This document shows, one piece after another, positions 42,308 to 53,500 of a stretch of DNA of 64,000 bases; within the stretch, counting starts at the first letter, position 1, and each line of letters begins with the position of its first letter. The DNA lies in the NCBI GenBank assembly GCA_030512335.1, contig JAULSU010000001.1:5208001-5272000 (forward strand), given 5' to 3'. Origin of the DNA: Immersiella caudata. Its lineage: Eukaryota; Ascomycota; Sordariomycetes; Sordariales; Lasiosphaeriaceae. The notes under the pieces are model-generated. The model made no database searches. It saw only the letters and a list, made by a program, of their open reading frames with translations, and was not told the DNA's origin. The position numbers were made by a program, and so were the translations under genes.

Positions 42308-44130
42308 ATGTCCACGTAAGTGACTCTCGCCTCCTGCCCCTGGCCTGGCCAAAGCAGACTGCTAATCATACCAATAGTCTGGCAGCGGATGTCACATTTG
42401 ACTTTACCTTCCCACCATGCGATCCCACTACCCCTCCGAGCTTTTCTTTTGACCCGTCTCTGCTCGAGATCCCCTTCAACCCCGGCCACGCTCGCTCCAG
42501 TTCGCATGGATCCGCCTACTCTCTTGAGTCGTCGCCCTCCGGCTCCTTCTCGGCCGCCAGCACCCGTCGTACCACTCCGGCTCGGTCTCCGATCCGGACC
42601 CATGGCCCCCTTCTGCTACCCAAGATCCGCAGCCAGGACCAAGCCATCGGCCAGTCCACTGCCGCTCCGCCCCCGAAGCGCGCAAGAACCTCGCCAGCCC
42701 CGGCCACCAACGCCCACAGCCGTGCCGTCTTCCGCCCGACGCACCAGCGGAGCTACACCAACCCTGAGGCTATTCCTTTCTCAACCTCCATCTCCTTCAC
42801 CAATGACAGCGATGCCTCCAACTTGCTCTGCTCCCCTGTGAGCTTCATCTCGCATGAGCCCTCCGATATCCACTCCCGCCGGGCATCATCATGCGGTGTC
42901 GACAGTGTCACCATTGAGAAGTACGGGTATCCTACCTACCGCCAAATGCCATCGTATGTGGCCAGCGCCAGGGCGAGCAACAGCCCGACGCCCCCACCCC
43001 AAACCCAGACCCATCTTGCGCAGCCCGATCAGTTCCTTTACCAGTATGCCCCGCGCGCCCCCTCGCCGCTGGCTGCTGCTGCCCCCATCACGCCTGACCT
43101 AACGCCAAACACCACCCTCTACTCCTATCTCACCGCGTCCAACCCGGCTCCATCGTTGGTCCGCACCATTTCTTTCCCTCTCAGGGATCCTCACACCAAG
43201 CACTTCTGGTGGGACGTTCGCCAAATTCGCCCATGGACTGGCTTCACTGCTGCCTCCATCCTCTCGCTCCCTGGCGCCACGGAATGCCTGTCCCTGCCAG
43301 TGTCGTCAGCTCTTCTTCCCACTCCCATGGCATCTCAACGCCACCCTGAGACGGAGGCTGCTTTGCACTCCATCTATGCCTCGTACTACCTACCCAAGCT
43401 GAACAATGCGCTCGCGCTTGTGTCGCCTCGACCATTGCAGCTCTCGGTTCCCTCCAAGAGCGCCACTGCTTCGGTGGCTCCCAACAGCTCAGGCATGAAC
43501 ACCGACTGCATGTTTGTGGCCAACATTGCCGGCGAGGCTGCCTCGGCCGCAGCCATCTTTGGCGGCAAGCCCACCGCTCGCGTTGTCGGTCTCGTTAAGA
43601 GCTTTGACCGCTTCAACACGGGCATGCGTGTCGAGGGCAACGTCAAGCGAGTCGAGTACCTCCGCGGCTTAGCTCACCTCCACCACGCCATGCGCGAGCA
43701 CGGCTGCCGCTACGGGTTCATTCTCACAGAGATTGAGCTCGTCTTCGTCCGCAACGGGGATGAAAACACTCCGCACTTCGGGTTCCTTGAGGTTGGCAGT
43801 GTCCAGCTCGCCGCCGCTGAGGATGGCGACCTGATGGCCAGCGCCCCGACCGATCCGGAGGAGGCTCAGATGACCGCCTGCTTGGCACTCTGGGGGCTCT
43901 GCATGCTTGCCTACGACGAGCCTGCCAGCGGCCATGTGCGCTGGCGCTCCGAGATTGGCGCACCAGCCGAGGGCACACGCCGAAAGGCTCTGCCCCGCGA
44001 CAACTGGATGCCGCAGCCGCAACTTGCTGAGAAGCGAGAGGCCAAGCGCTCGCGTGGGTGGGTGTGGCCCGAGGACGCTATCGGCCGGAAGGAGCTTGGA
44101 AAGAGGGGTGTCCGATACGGCGCTTGCTGA
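42308..44130 (+). CDS. Conserved filamentous-fungal protein of unknown function
   Basis: Two exons, 42308-42315 (8 nt) and 42378-44130, join to 586 aa (donor gtaagt, acceptor aatag). Seen: a disordered Ser/Pro-rich N-terminal 250 residues with a basic patch ('PPPKRARTS'), then a folded C-terminal region with 'HFWWDVRQIRPWTGF', 'HPETEAALHSIYASYYLPKL', 'ALALVSPRPLQLSVPS', 'RVVGLVKSFDRFNTGMRVEG', 'VEYLRGLAHLHHAMREHGCR' and 'YGFILTEIELVFVRNG'. From memory, proteins with these blocks are widespread in Pezizomycotina and sometimes carry the label sialidase, for which I see no catalytic evidence. The 'REHGCRYGFILTEIELV' type block faintly recalls fungal kinase-like or PD-(D/E)XK-like folds, but I would not assign one. 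The very long upstream region suggests complex regulation. Confidence 0.85.
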
Positions 44131-45265
44131 TCAGCCACTCTCTCGGTGCCAGGAAATCATTGAGCCAGGTTTTTGTCGACTTTATCAACGAGGCTTGAAC
44201 TGGTTTCAAGTCCCGGCACGATAAATCTGCAATGCATGATGATTTGATGAACAAAAAAGTAATGGTCAACTGGAGGGGGAGGGGATCGGGATCCCTGGCC
44301 TCAGGGTACATAGACGAGCGGTCTCTTTTGTTTCGGCATCGGCATCATGTTCGCATTTGATGAGCTACCACGACGTATTGACTGGATCAAAAGGCGTACG
44401 GAGCTCGGTCTTGGCTAGCTTATTGATGACCGGCATTGGGTTGGAGGTCTCATGGTGGCATAGTCCGGTTTATGGTTACTTTAGTTAATGTGGTGGAGTT
44501 GAGGTGTTGAAATGAATGAACTTGAACATATTTCGCCCTGTTCACTTCAGTGGCTTAAATTATTTTACCCCCTAAAGTCTGTTGATGAGCAGTCAATCGT
44601 GACATCCGAACAGAATTTTCCCAGCGTTGTTAGGCTTCAATCAGCGCCATAAAGACCTCATATGTTCAGATGCGCCAGATAGGTTTGACCGACACGCTAG
44701 AAGTAATCTCCATCCTGACTTTCGTGGACATTGGCTCGGACATTGCGAACAGGCAGTGATGGTTGGACAGTACCAAGTCTGTATTCGCACTGGTTGAGGG
44801 TACCCAATTCAACCCAAACCACAATTGCATCGCCATCGATTGAACACACCTGTCCAAATTGGAAGTAATGAGTGACGATTAGAACCCTAGGGTACCTTGA
44901 GTCTAAGTCTTTTCACCTCAACTTCCTAATCGGTGTTTGGTCTGAGAGGTGATGAGGCCAGTAATTGACCTGGTCGTGTTGGTAAGCAAGGGTTGTGGGC
45001 CAAGATAACCTTCTCTCCACTTCGCATGGTGTCACACATGGGAAGATACTTGTTGTAGATGAAACGTCCAGACATCTGCCGCCTTATCAGTTGTTGGTGT
45101 TCCTGCGCATTTGGTTTGTTGACTTCTTGTTCCTATTCAGTTTTAGGCCGAAGAAAAGAGTGTGTTAAGAAGTTGCACCATCAAATCCCGCCATCAGCAA
45201 CACCCCCGCATCGAGAGCATCGCTATTGATTTATCGAGACCCGGGCAGGAACCCAGTTGACAAAA
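44131..45265. other. Intergenic region
   Basis: About 1.1 kb with the 3' UTR of the previous gene and the promoter of the nucleoside hydrolase gene. AT-rich in parts (44440-44580). No gene supported. Confidence 0.45.
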
Positions 45266-46685
45266 ATGACGGAAAAAATACCAATCTGGCTCGACTGCGA
45301 TCCTGGGCACGATGTATGTTTGAATTTGGCTCGGACTCTCCCCTTTTGTGTTGAAAATACATGAATAGAGAGTGATGAAACCCGACTGAACCTCCCTAGG
45401 ACACATTCGCCATCCTCCTTGCCGCCTATCACCCAGCTCTCCGTCTCCTAGGCATCTCAACAGCCTGGGGAAACGCATCCCTCGAGTGAGCGCCCCCCCC
45501 CTTCAACACTCTTCAAGCCCCTCACTAACACTCACCCAGAAACACAACACAAAATGCCGCCTCCATCCTGACCGCCATCGGCAAAGCCCATGAAATCCCC
45601 ATCTACATCGGCGCCAACAAAGCCCTGTTCCGCCCTCCTATGCACCCACCTACTGACATACACGGCGAATCCGGCCTCGACGGCACCGACCTCCTCCCAA
45701 AACCCACCGTCCCTCCCAACACCACCATTCCCGCCATCGATGCCGCCGCCGCCGCTCTCAAGGCCGAAACCCCTGGGACCGCCTACCTCGTCGCCACCGG
45801 CTCCTTCACTAACGCCGCCGCCCTCTTCCTCAAGTACCCCGATCTAGCCAGCCAAATCAAGGGTCTTTCCCTCATGGGCGGCGCTATCGGGGGTGGATTC
45901 ACCAACGCGGTGCTGGGCCACGTGGAGGGCGTTCCTCGCATCGGCAACTGGTAAACGGCCCCTCCTTGTTTACCCCCTATTTTACATGCACGCTAACACA
46001 ACACAGGACCCAGTATGCCGAGTTCAACATCCTGGCCGACCCTGAAGCAGCCGCCTCCCTCTTCGGGAACAAAATCCTCGCCGCCAAGACTACCCTGATA
46101 CCGCTAGATCTGAGCCACCAGGTTCTTGCCACAGAGGAAGTGCGCAATTTGTTGCTCTATGGCCCGGAAGGAAGCAAGGAAGAAAAGGGAAAGCAGCCAA
46201 AGTCCACGCTGAGAGTGATGTTGGTGGAGCTGCTGATGTTCTTTGCAAAGACTTATACGTGGGTGTTATTTCCCTCCCTCCCCCCTTTTATTGGGGTACT
46301 TACTTGGAATGAGAAGGCTAACGGAATCAGTGATGTCTTCGGGATAACTGCTGGTCCTCCGCTGCATGATCCCCTCGCGGTGGCGGCGATCTTGTCTGGA
46401 ATCGAAGATGCTGAGAATGAGATTCCGTGTTATGATTTCGAAGGGGAGGCCCAGGAGGGGAAGAAGAGGGAGCGGTACGAGGTAACCGTGGTGACGGAAG
46501 GGTCGTATGAGGATGCGCAGGCGGGTGCGAGAACGGGGCAGACGGTTGCCAAGTTGTTGCCGGAGGGGCAGGAGGGCGTGAGGATACCGAGGGGGTTAGA
46601 CATAACCAAGTTTTGGGAGGTGTTGGAGGAGTGCGTGACTAGGGCGGACGAGGTGAACGCCGCTGCCATAAACGGGGTGAAGTGA
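45266..46685 (+). CDS. Inosine-uridine preferring nucleoside hydrolase
   Basis: Hydrolyses ribonucleosides to base and ribose in purine/pyrimidine salvage. Five exons, 45266-45313, 45400-45485, 45540-45950, 46007-46258 and 46331-46685, give 383 aa. Seen: the N-terminal calcium-binding signature DCDPGHDD (split by intron 1 between the last two Asp), 'ISTAWGNASLENTTQNA', 'PIYIGANKALFRP', 'YLVATGSFTNAAALFLKYPD', 'LSLMGGAIGGGF', 'AEFNILADPEAAASLF' and the C-terminal 'HDPLAVAAIL' with the late calcium-ligand Asp. All family landmarks are present in order. The length suits the fungal URH1-like enzymes. Several introns fall inside conserved motifs, so unspliced transcripts would be non-functional. 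It converges on the aldehyde dehydrogenase gene with only 165 bases between stop codons. Confidence 0.93.
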
Positions 46686-46850
46686 GACGAAGAGGTGGTA
46701 CGTAGGCGAGATGGTTTAAATGGATTCACTATGCGTGTTATGAGGTAGGGAAGAATGGACACAAAAACCAGACGGGCATTACTGAACACGGCTGGACCAA
46801 CCACCCAAAAATTTGTCTTGATACATTTCTTTTACCTCCCAAGCATCACC

Positions 46851-48351
46851 CTAATATTTATATGTAACCGTCTTCGTCCTGGTCCACTCTCCCAAGCCAT
46901 ACTGCGCATTAAACCTCCCATACCCGCTCGACTTCGCACCGCCATGCGGCAGCGCACTCTCGTCGTGCACCGTCATGCTGTTGATATGCACCGCACCCGA
47001 CTCAATTTCCCCCGCCCAACGCAGCCCCCTGCGCAGGTCCTCGGTAAACACGGCCGATGTCAGACCATACTCGGTATCATTGGCAATTCTGAGCGCCTCT
47101 TCCTCCGTTTCGATCTCGAAGATAGACACGCTGGGTCCGAATGATTCGGTCTTGTAGATGTCCATCGCCTCGGAGACGCCCGAGATGATGACGGGGCGCA
47201 TGCGGGTTGGTGTGCTCTCAGTCGCGTTGGCGTCGCCATAGAGAACAGTGGCACCCTTGCTAAGGGCGTCAGCGATGAGCGCCTTGTTCTTGCCGACGGC
47301 GATGCCGGAGATGAGGATAGGGGCGTCGCCCTGGCCAAAGATGGCGTCGACGGCTCCGATGAACTTCTTCTCGAACTCGGCGCGGATCTTCTTGTGGACG
47401 AGGATGCGCTCGGTAGACATGCAGATCTGGCCCGAGTTGAGGAAGGCGCCGAGGGCGCACTGGGTGGCGGCGTTATCGAGGTCGGCGTCTTCCCAGACAA
47501 TGGCAGATGCCTTGCCGCCGAGCTCGAGGAGAACGGGCTTGAGGTTCTCGCCTGCAAGGCGGCCAACGATTTTCCCGACGGCGGTGGAGCCGGTGAAGTT
47601 GATCTTCTTGATGGCGGGGGAGGCGATGAGTTTTTGGGTGATGGCGGCGGCGTTGGCGGGCTCGTGTACGACGAGGTTGAGGACACCGGCGGGAAGACCG
47701 GCCTCCTGAAGGACGGAGACGAGGCCCCACACGGTGCGGGGGCAGGACTCGGAGCCCTTGAGGATGGCAGTGTTGCCGGCCGCGATGGGGAAGAGAACTG
47801 AACGCACGCCGAGGATATAAGGGGCATTCCTGGGTGTGTCAGTCTGATTGCGTTAGATCTAGACCCTTTGGGAAGTAGCCTTACCAGGCGGCGACGGCAA
47901 GGATAACGCCAAAGGGCTCCCTCAGTACCAAGGCGCCAGTGCTAGGATCCTGCGTCGTGGGAATGGCTCCCTCCAAACTGCTCACCCTGCCGGCCATGTC
48001 GAAGAGGAAATCGCGGGCCACCATGATGTTGAAGTCGGCCCACTGCTTGGGCGCGCCAGTCTCGTCCATCATGTACTGTCCAAGCTCATCTTTCCTCCTC
48101 TCAATGACCTCGGCCGCCTTCAGAAAGATGTCCCGTCGCGCTTTGGGAAGCGTCTTCTTCCACGTCTTAAAAGCTGTTTCGGCGGCCTTGATGGCGGCGT
48201 CGACCTCGACCTCAGTGGCGCTCCCACACTGGTGGACGACCTTGCCCGTTGCTGGCGAAACGACATCGAACCTCTTCGCCGGGTGGATTTCCTCGCCGTT
48301 GATCCAGAAAGGGACCGAGTACGGCTCAGTACCGTTGCCGTTCTGAGCCAT
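46851..48351 (-). CDS. NAD(P)-dependent aldehyde dehydrogenase (salicylaldehyde/vanillin dehydrogenase-like)
   Basis: Oxidises an aldehyde, probably aromatic, to the acid. Two exons, 48351-47885 and 47829-46851, join to 481 aa (donor gtaagg, acceptor cccag splitting the Trp codon of 'AAWNAPY'). Seen: 'PFWINGEEIHPAKRFDVVSP', the Rossmann-type 'VGKIVGRLAGENLKP' region, 'FTGSTAVG', the general-base Glu 258 in 'LLELGGKAS', the catalytic Cys 292 in 'NSGQICMST', and 'ESFGPSVSIFEIETEEEALR'. The bacterial salicylaldehyde dehydrogenases share this layout, but the true substrate is not readable. I chose the Met at 48351 because it begins the conserved protein; the frame extends upstream to 48453 without homology-like sequence. 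Confidence 0.93.
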
Positions 48352-50580
48352 TGCAACTGGGACAATTAACCTCGGCCTCGGGTGGGGCAGGTTGTAAGCG
48401 AGTGAAATGTGAGCGGTAGGGGGGGGGGATAAATACACGATCAAGAAGCACACAATGAGAGATAATTAGCACCAACGACGAAGACGGCTATTAAAGAGCA
48501 AAACTTCTACGCTGCGAAATCAACGCCGTGGTGGGGCATCGTAGTTTTAAATCTAGGATCGGCCTCGCCTCCCCCCCGCGTGGACAAGAACTACCCGAGA
48601 AGTGGGTATGGGTATTGAAGCCGAAAGGATGCATTGCCGGCCTGTTGGACTGCAGGATCTTGCACCTCCATCGGTATCATCAATGCGATCGCTCGGATGC
48701 ATCCCGAGACGCGGGGCGGCTCTGCCTCAGCATAGACTGTTTCGCGAGAATCTTTAATGCCTGCTGTCAACATCGACGAGCCAAATTGCAGAGCCTGTTA
48801 GCGCCCAAACATTTCCCAAACATCGTCCTGCCGGCGGCGTGGAAAGAAACACAGGGATATCTTCTTCGGCGACGTTCTGGCTGGAGTTGATGCGGGGTCG
48901 GCAGTGGATTTTGGAGATGCGGAGGCAGCATTCGGCATCTGGACTCGCCTGGGGTAGAAAGCTGCTGCCAAGACAGTGGATGAGGGTTCTTACTGGGAAA
49001 ATAATCATCCCCGGCCGGGCGCTTGCTTGGGTTCGACTGGCGATTAACGCGATGCGTAGCCTTGGGCTTGATGTTACCGGTGAGGAAAAAAAACAGTCTA
49101 GCCTTGCTGAGCTGAAAAGCGCCGGAGACAATACGGGCCAAGGCCGGCTCGCTGACTTCGGCCCTCCCCTCCCCTCCCCTCCCCTCCTCTCAAGTTTTCG
49201 GCCCCTGGACCCAACAGAGAGCCGCCTATGGACGTGAGGTGGGGGCCGCAATGTTGTGGCGAGGGTAGTCAGCACGCTCGTGGTCACGGCGTCCTGGAAC
49301 TGGTGTTGAGACTGCTGAGTGCATCGATAGGGTTGACAAATGGCTGGGAAACTGTGGCCAAGGATATTTCTCTGAATATGGGTGGGTCTGCAATAAACAT
49401 GATGTCAGTAGGTGAAGCTGTTGTCACTGTTGCCGCCTGCACTGACATCCATTTCCAACTGATATTTCACTTTTCAAGGGACGTGGTTGAGTGTAAGACG
49501 TGGCGATCATTTGTGGTTGCGGCTTTCGAAGTGGGCCCCGAAGGAGCCGTTTTCCAAGTTGCTGGTTCTGTGGTGATGCCATCTTGCTCGAAAATCGCGG
49601 TGACGGAATCCGCAAACGGAGGTGAAGAAGCGGTGTTGTGGCAACGACTCTTCAGCGAGGGTTGATTGGTTTAGCACAGCGCCCGATCGATGAACTTGAG
49701 GGCGCTGTTGGGCATCGGGCCTTGAGCCAATGAGATGACCGAACCGAAGCCTGGGAATGCCAAGAGCCTGCGACTGCATTCACGCCTCTCCAGCCATCGC
49801 CAGAGCTCCCAACTCCGCCAAAGATCAGCCCCCATCGAAGCTCCAGCGTAATGGCCCGAGTGGCCAACCATGCCAGCGTCGCATGACCGGCTGGAATCCC
49901 GCAATGCACCGCAGGCGGGCTGATCTGGAAGTGGGTCGATCCCTTCAGCCATCCAAGCCGACGGGACGATGGAACCCGTGGGTAGCAGGCCCTCCCTTCG
50001 TGTCTCGCAAGCGCAGCCGTTGGCAGCCCGCAATGACGGCACTGGGCAAAAACAACGGTTTGGGTCGGGCGAAGGTGGCAAGGGGCATGGATGGGGAGCG
50101 AGCTCACCGGGTTGGAAACCTTCCACTTCTTACCGCAGCTCGCTCCTTCCCCGAGTACCTAATCCAAACCCTCCACTCTTCATCGGGCTGTTCCACGCCC
50201 CGCCGATGCGGCCCTCGCTCCCAGGCCATCCATCCGATCCGGGACTGGGCTTCAACTCCAATCTAGGCTGCTACCTGAGGACGCTCATCTAAGCTTGTTG
50301 CTGAGCGAGCGAATGAGAGACTGTTGATCTTGTTTGTTTTTGCTCGTAACTCAGTCCGCACCCCAGCCTCGAGTCAGTCTTGCCTCGACGAGCTCAACTC
50401 TAAGCCGATGGGGTCTCTTGGTTCGTCCCGTGTTCACGCACCCGTTCCCCGTTGCAGCAATGCCCTATAGCGCCAACTAGGGCCTTGACGAGAAGCCTCG
50501 TTCGTCATCTCCTATCCGCCTTGTTTAGAGCCGCCAGCCACCAGTTGCAGCTCTTCTAGGGAACGCCCAGAAGTGACGAT
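48352..50580. promoter_or_regulatory. Divergent intergenic region (2.2 kb) between ALDH and histidine kinase
   Basis: It holds both promoters. A (CCCCT)n microsatellite lies at 49162-49190. Overlapping antisense frames of about 150 codons at 49652-50126 look like chance: two different frames of the same strand are open together. The 5' leader of the kinase gene is probably long. Confidence 0.5.
49162..49190. repeat. (CCCCT)n microsatellite
   Basis: About five pyrimidine-only pentamers in a row, a likely slippage-prone promoter tract. Confidence 0.7.
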
Positions 50581-53500
50581 ATGTCGACTGGCGATTCTCC
50601 CTCTTCAGAGGACGATGTCGCTACACCTCTTACCTCCGTCTCGATGGGCCGCCCCATACTTGAGCCGGTCTTACCGGACCCGCATGATGGCGGCGCGTCT
50701 CGCCCGCCTGCACAGTGCTTTGTACGGGACGCTCCTTCTCTATCTCCCGGCCTCCGAAGATCCCAGTCTGCAAGCCCGTTTCGCTTGGCGATGCCGTACA
50801 TCACACCCGGTCAAGTCGCCTTTAGCGCTCTACAGTTTCTTCCGGTTCCACTCTTGGTGCTGGACGGGCTGAAGACGGTGATCATGGCAAACGAGGCCAT
50901 GGGGCGCTTGTTGAGGGACGAAGTCGACGAAGTCGACAGCATGATGCCAATAATGGATCAACTTCGCGGCCAGAGTCTCAGTCAGATCGGAATCGACTTG
51001 ACGCAGGGCGGTGCTCCTGTCTGGGTCGACTGGGGCCAGTTTCTCGACCAAGTTGCTGCGGAAATGGGCATCGGTCGGACGAAAGAAGACCTAGGTGACC
51101 TATCCTCTGACGAGGGCGACGCGACGCCAACACTGACAGAGGGCACTGAAATGCCCCGGTCGAATGCTGTCGTAGAAGTGGTCATTTCACAGCGGGGCAT
51201 CAGCACAACCGACTTTGATTCCCGCCTGCGATCCAAAGCTGCCACTCTCCAGGTCCACGCCAAGATGATCGTATCAGTTTGGGGAGTCAGCGAACACCGG
51301 ACATTCTTCACTCTGACGTTCACCAACACCGATGCGGCGGCTACGGTTCACGGAGCTCCTGGGAAGAAGTCTGTCGCCGATCTCGAGACGTTGCAGGCTG
51401 CCGAGAAGCAAAGCGTGCTGGCATTCAACAAACCGCCCTCGCTCACCTCTAGCCACGGCTCATACTGTCCTTCCTTCATCAGTCCCAGCAGCCTTTCGCT
51501 CTCGTCCAGCCCGTTCCCGCCCTTGGGTCCACCAGCCAAATCATCAATCTCCAGCGCACCTTCCATCTTGCAAAAGATCATGCTGTTAAAAGACGCGCTG
51601 TTGGACAACTCTTCGACGCCAATATTGGCAATGTGGAAAGACGGCAGCGCCGCCTTCCCAAACCGCGCTGCACGGGATTTCTTCAACCCAAACGCCGACT
51701 TGGATTCAACAGCAGATGGCTTCGACCTTCTCCCAGCTTGGGCAGTTTACACAGAAGATTTCAGCCGCCAGTTAGAGCCTCGAGAGTATCCGATATCTGT
51801 TATCATTGAGACGGAAACTCCCTTCACAGGTTTTCGCATCGGAATGTGTGACAGGAAAGGGAAGAAGTTGGTTTTCGACGTGGAAGGAACTGCACTCAGG
51901 GATCCTAACACTGGCGAGTTCTTAGCTGGCGTTGTAACGTGCAGAGATGTCACCGAGATGGCTGCAGAGCTCAGCCGCATCAAAGCAGCGGAAGAGGAGC
52001 GCTTCAAGCTGATATGCGATACCATGCCTCAGCGTATGTGCGATTCCTGCTGTTTTCTGCCCCTTTAGTCTTTTGCACTGATGTCTCAGGAGGAGGCGGA
52101 GTTACCTCCACAGAACTCCTGAGACATGCAAGCATTGTCCTAAAATGGAAGTTGGTAGCTGACATCGACCAGTTGTCTGGACCGCGACCCCTGATGGTCT
52201 CCATGATTTTTTTAATAGCAGGTGGTACAGCTATACGGTTAGTGTCTTTCTTTTAGTGAAACTTGCCTGCCCGCTTCGTTCCTTGGAACAAAAAGCCATA
52301 TCTTGACCCGCGTTGTGCTGCCTAGTGAAGCACTGGCTGACATGTGGTAGGGACTCACGCCGCAAACTTCACTTGGCACAGGATGGATGAACCCGTTCCA
52401 TCCTGATGACCTATCAGAATCTGAAAAACGATGGAAACACTCCCTTGCAACGGGCGAGCCATACGTGACCGAGTATCGATGCCTAAGTAAAGAGGGCGAA
52501 TGGCGCTGGTTCCTCGGAAGAGCCCTACCTCTGAAAAATAAAGCGACTGGGAAAATCGAGAAGTGGTTTGGTAGGTCAAAGCATCCTACCTCGACGTCTC
52601 AGACATGTATGCTGATCCGTGAGCAGGCACTTGCACTGATGTTCATGAGGGGATTGAGACAAAACTAGAAGCCAAAAGAGCCCGGCAGCAGCTCTTGAGT
52701 GTGATTGCATTGTCACGTATGACTGTATTCACCGTTGACGTTGACCGGAATGTTACCATGCTCGAGGGAGCCCTGATTTGGGACCTGGCTGGCAGCGACG
52801 ATAAATCCGACTCTCGTTGGTACATTGGCCAGAACATATATGATGTATTCAGCCGCCTCAGCTCACAACCGGTAAACGCTGCACAAAGGGCGCCATTCCT
52901 TGCCCCACTGGAGTTGATACTCTCCGGGAAAACCACTGCAGAGTACAAGGAGCACGAGCTTGGTGAGCAGCGCTCCGTCGTCTTAGCGCAGTCCCTGCTT
53001 GTATTTTCTAACATGGTGCAGATGGGCGCTGGTACCGCACCCGTTTTCAGCCCATTGTTGGCAGGCGAAAGGGTCAGGGAGGGTTTGAAGAACGTGGAAT
53101 TGACGGTGTCACCGGAATTGTTATGGACGTTACAGAACTAAAAGTGCGAGAGAAGCATATCCAGGCCCAAGCCCAGGAGAAGAGGCGTCTAGTTGCAAAC
53201 GAAGCAGCAGCCAAAGAGGCAAGTAGGCTCAAGAGTCAGTTTCTCGCAAACGTAAGTCACGGGCACTGTATAGATAAAATGTGACAACTTTCTGACTTTC
53301 AGCAGATGTCTCACGAAATCAGGACACCAATTAGCGGCGTGATTGGCATGGCCGAACTTCTCTTGGACGACAACGAAGGTGAAGACCACAGAGAAATCAC
53401 ACAAAATATATATCGCTCTGCGAACGCGTTGCTCTCAGTAATCAACGACATCCTTGACTTTTCAAAGGTCGAGTCTGGGAGGCTAGATATCGAGGAATTC

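Noticed and set aside
47394..47801. + strand frame opposite the aldehyde dehydrogenase
   Set aside because: Antisense shadow of the catalytic domain; its composition follows the GC-rich third positions of the real gene.
49652..50126. Two overlapping 151-codon - strand frames upstream of the histidine kinase
   Set aside because: Two frames of one strand open over the same bases indicate low stop density, not coding; neither has recognisable motifs.
52083..52256. Possible separate small exon or gene from 52069 to 52256
   Set aside because: Reading through gives no domain and ends in a stop, while splicing to 52173 restores a textbook PAS sequence; kept only as a possible alternative splice product.
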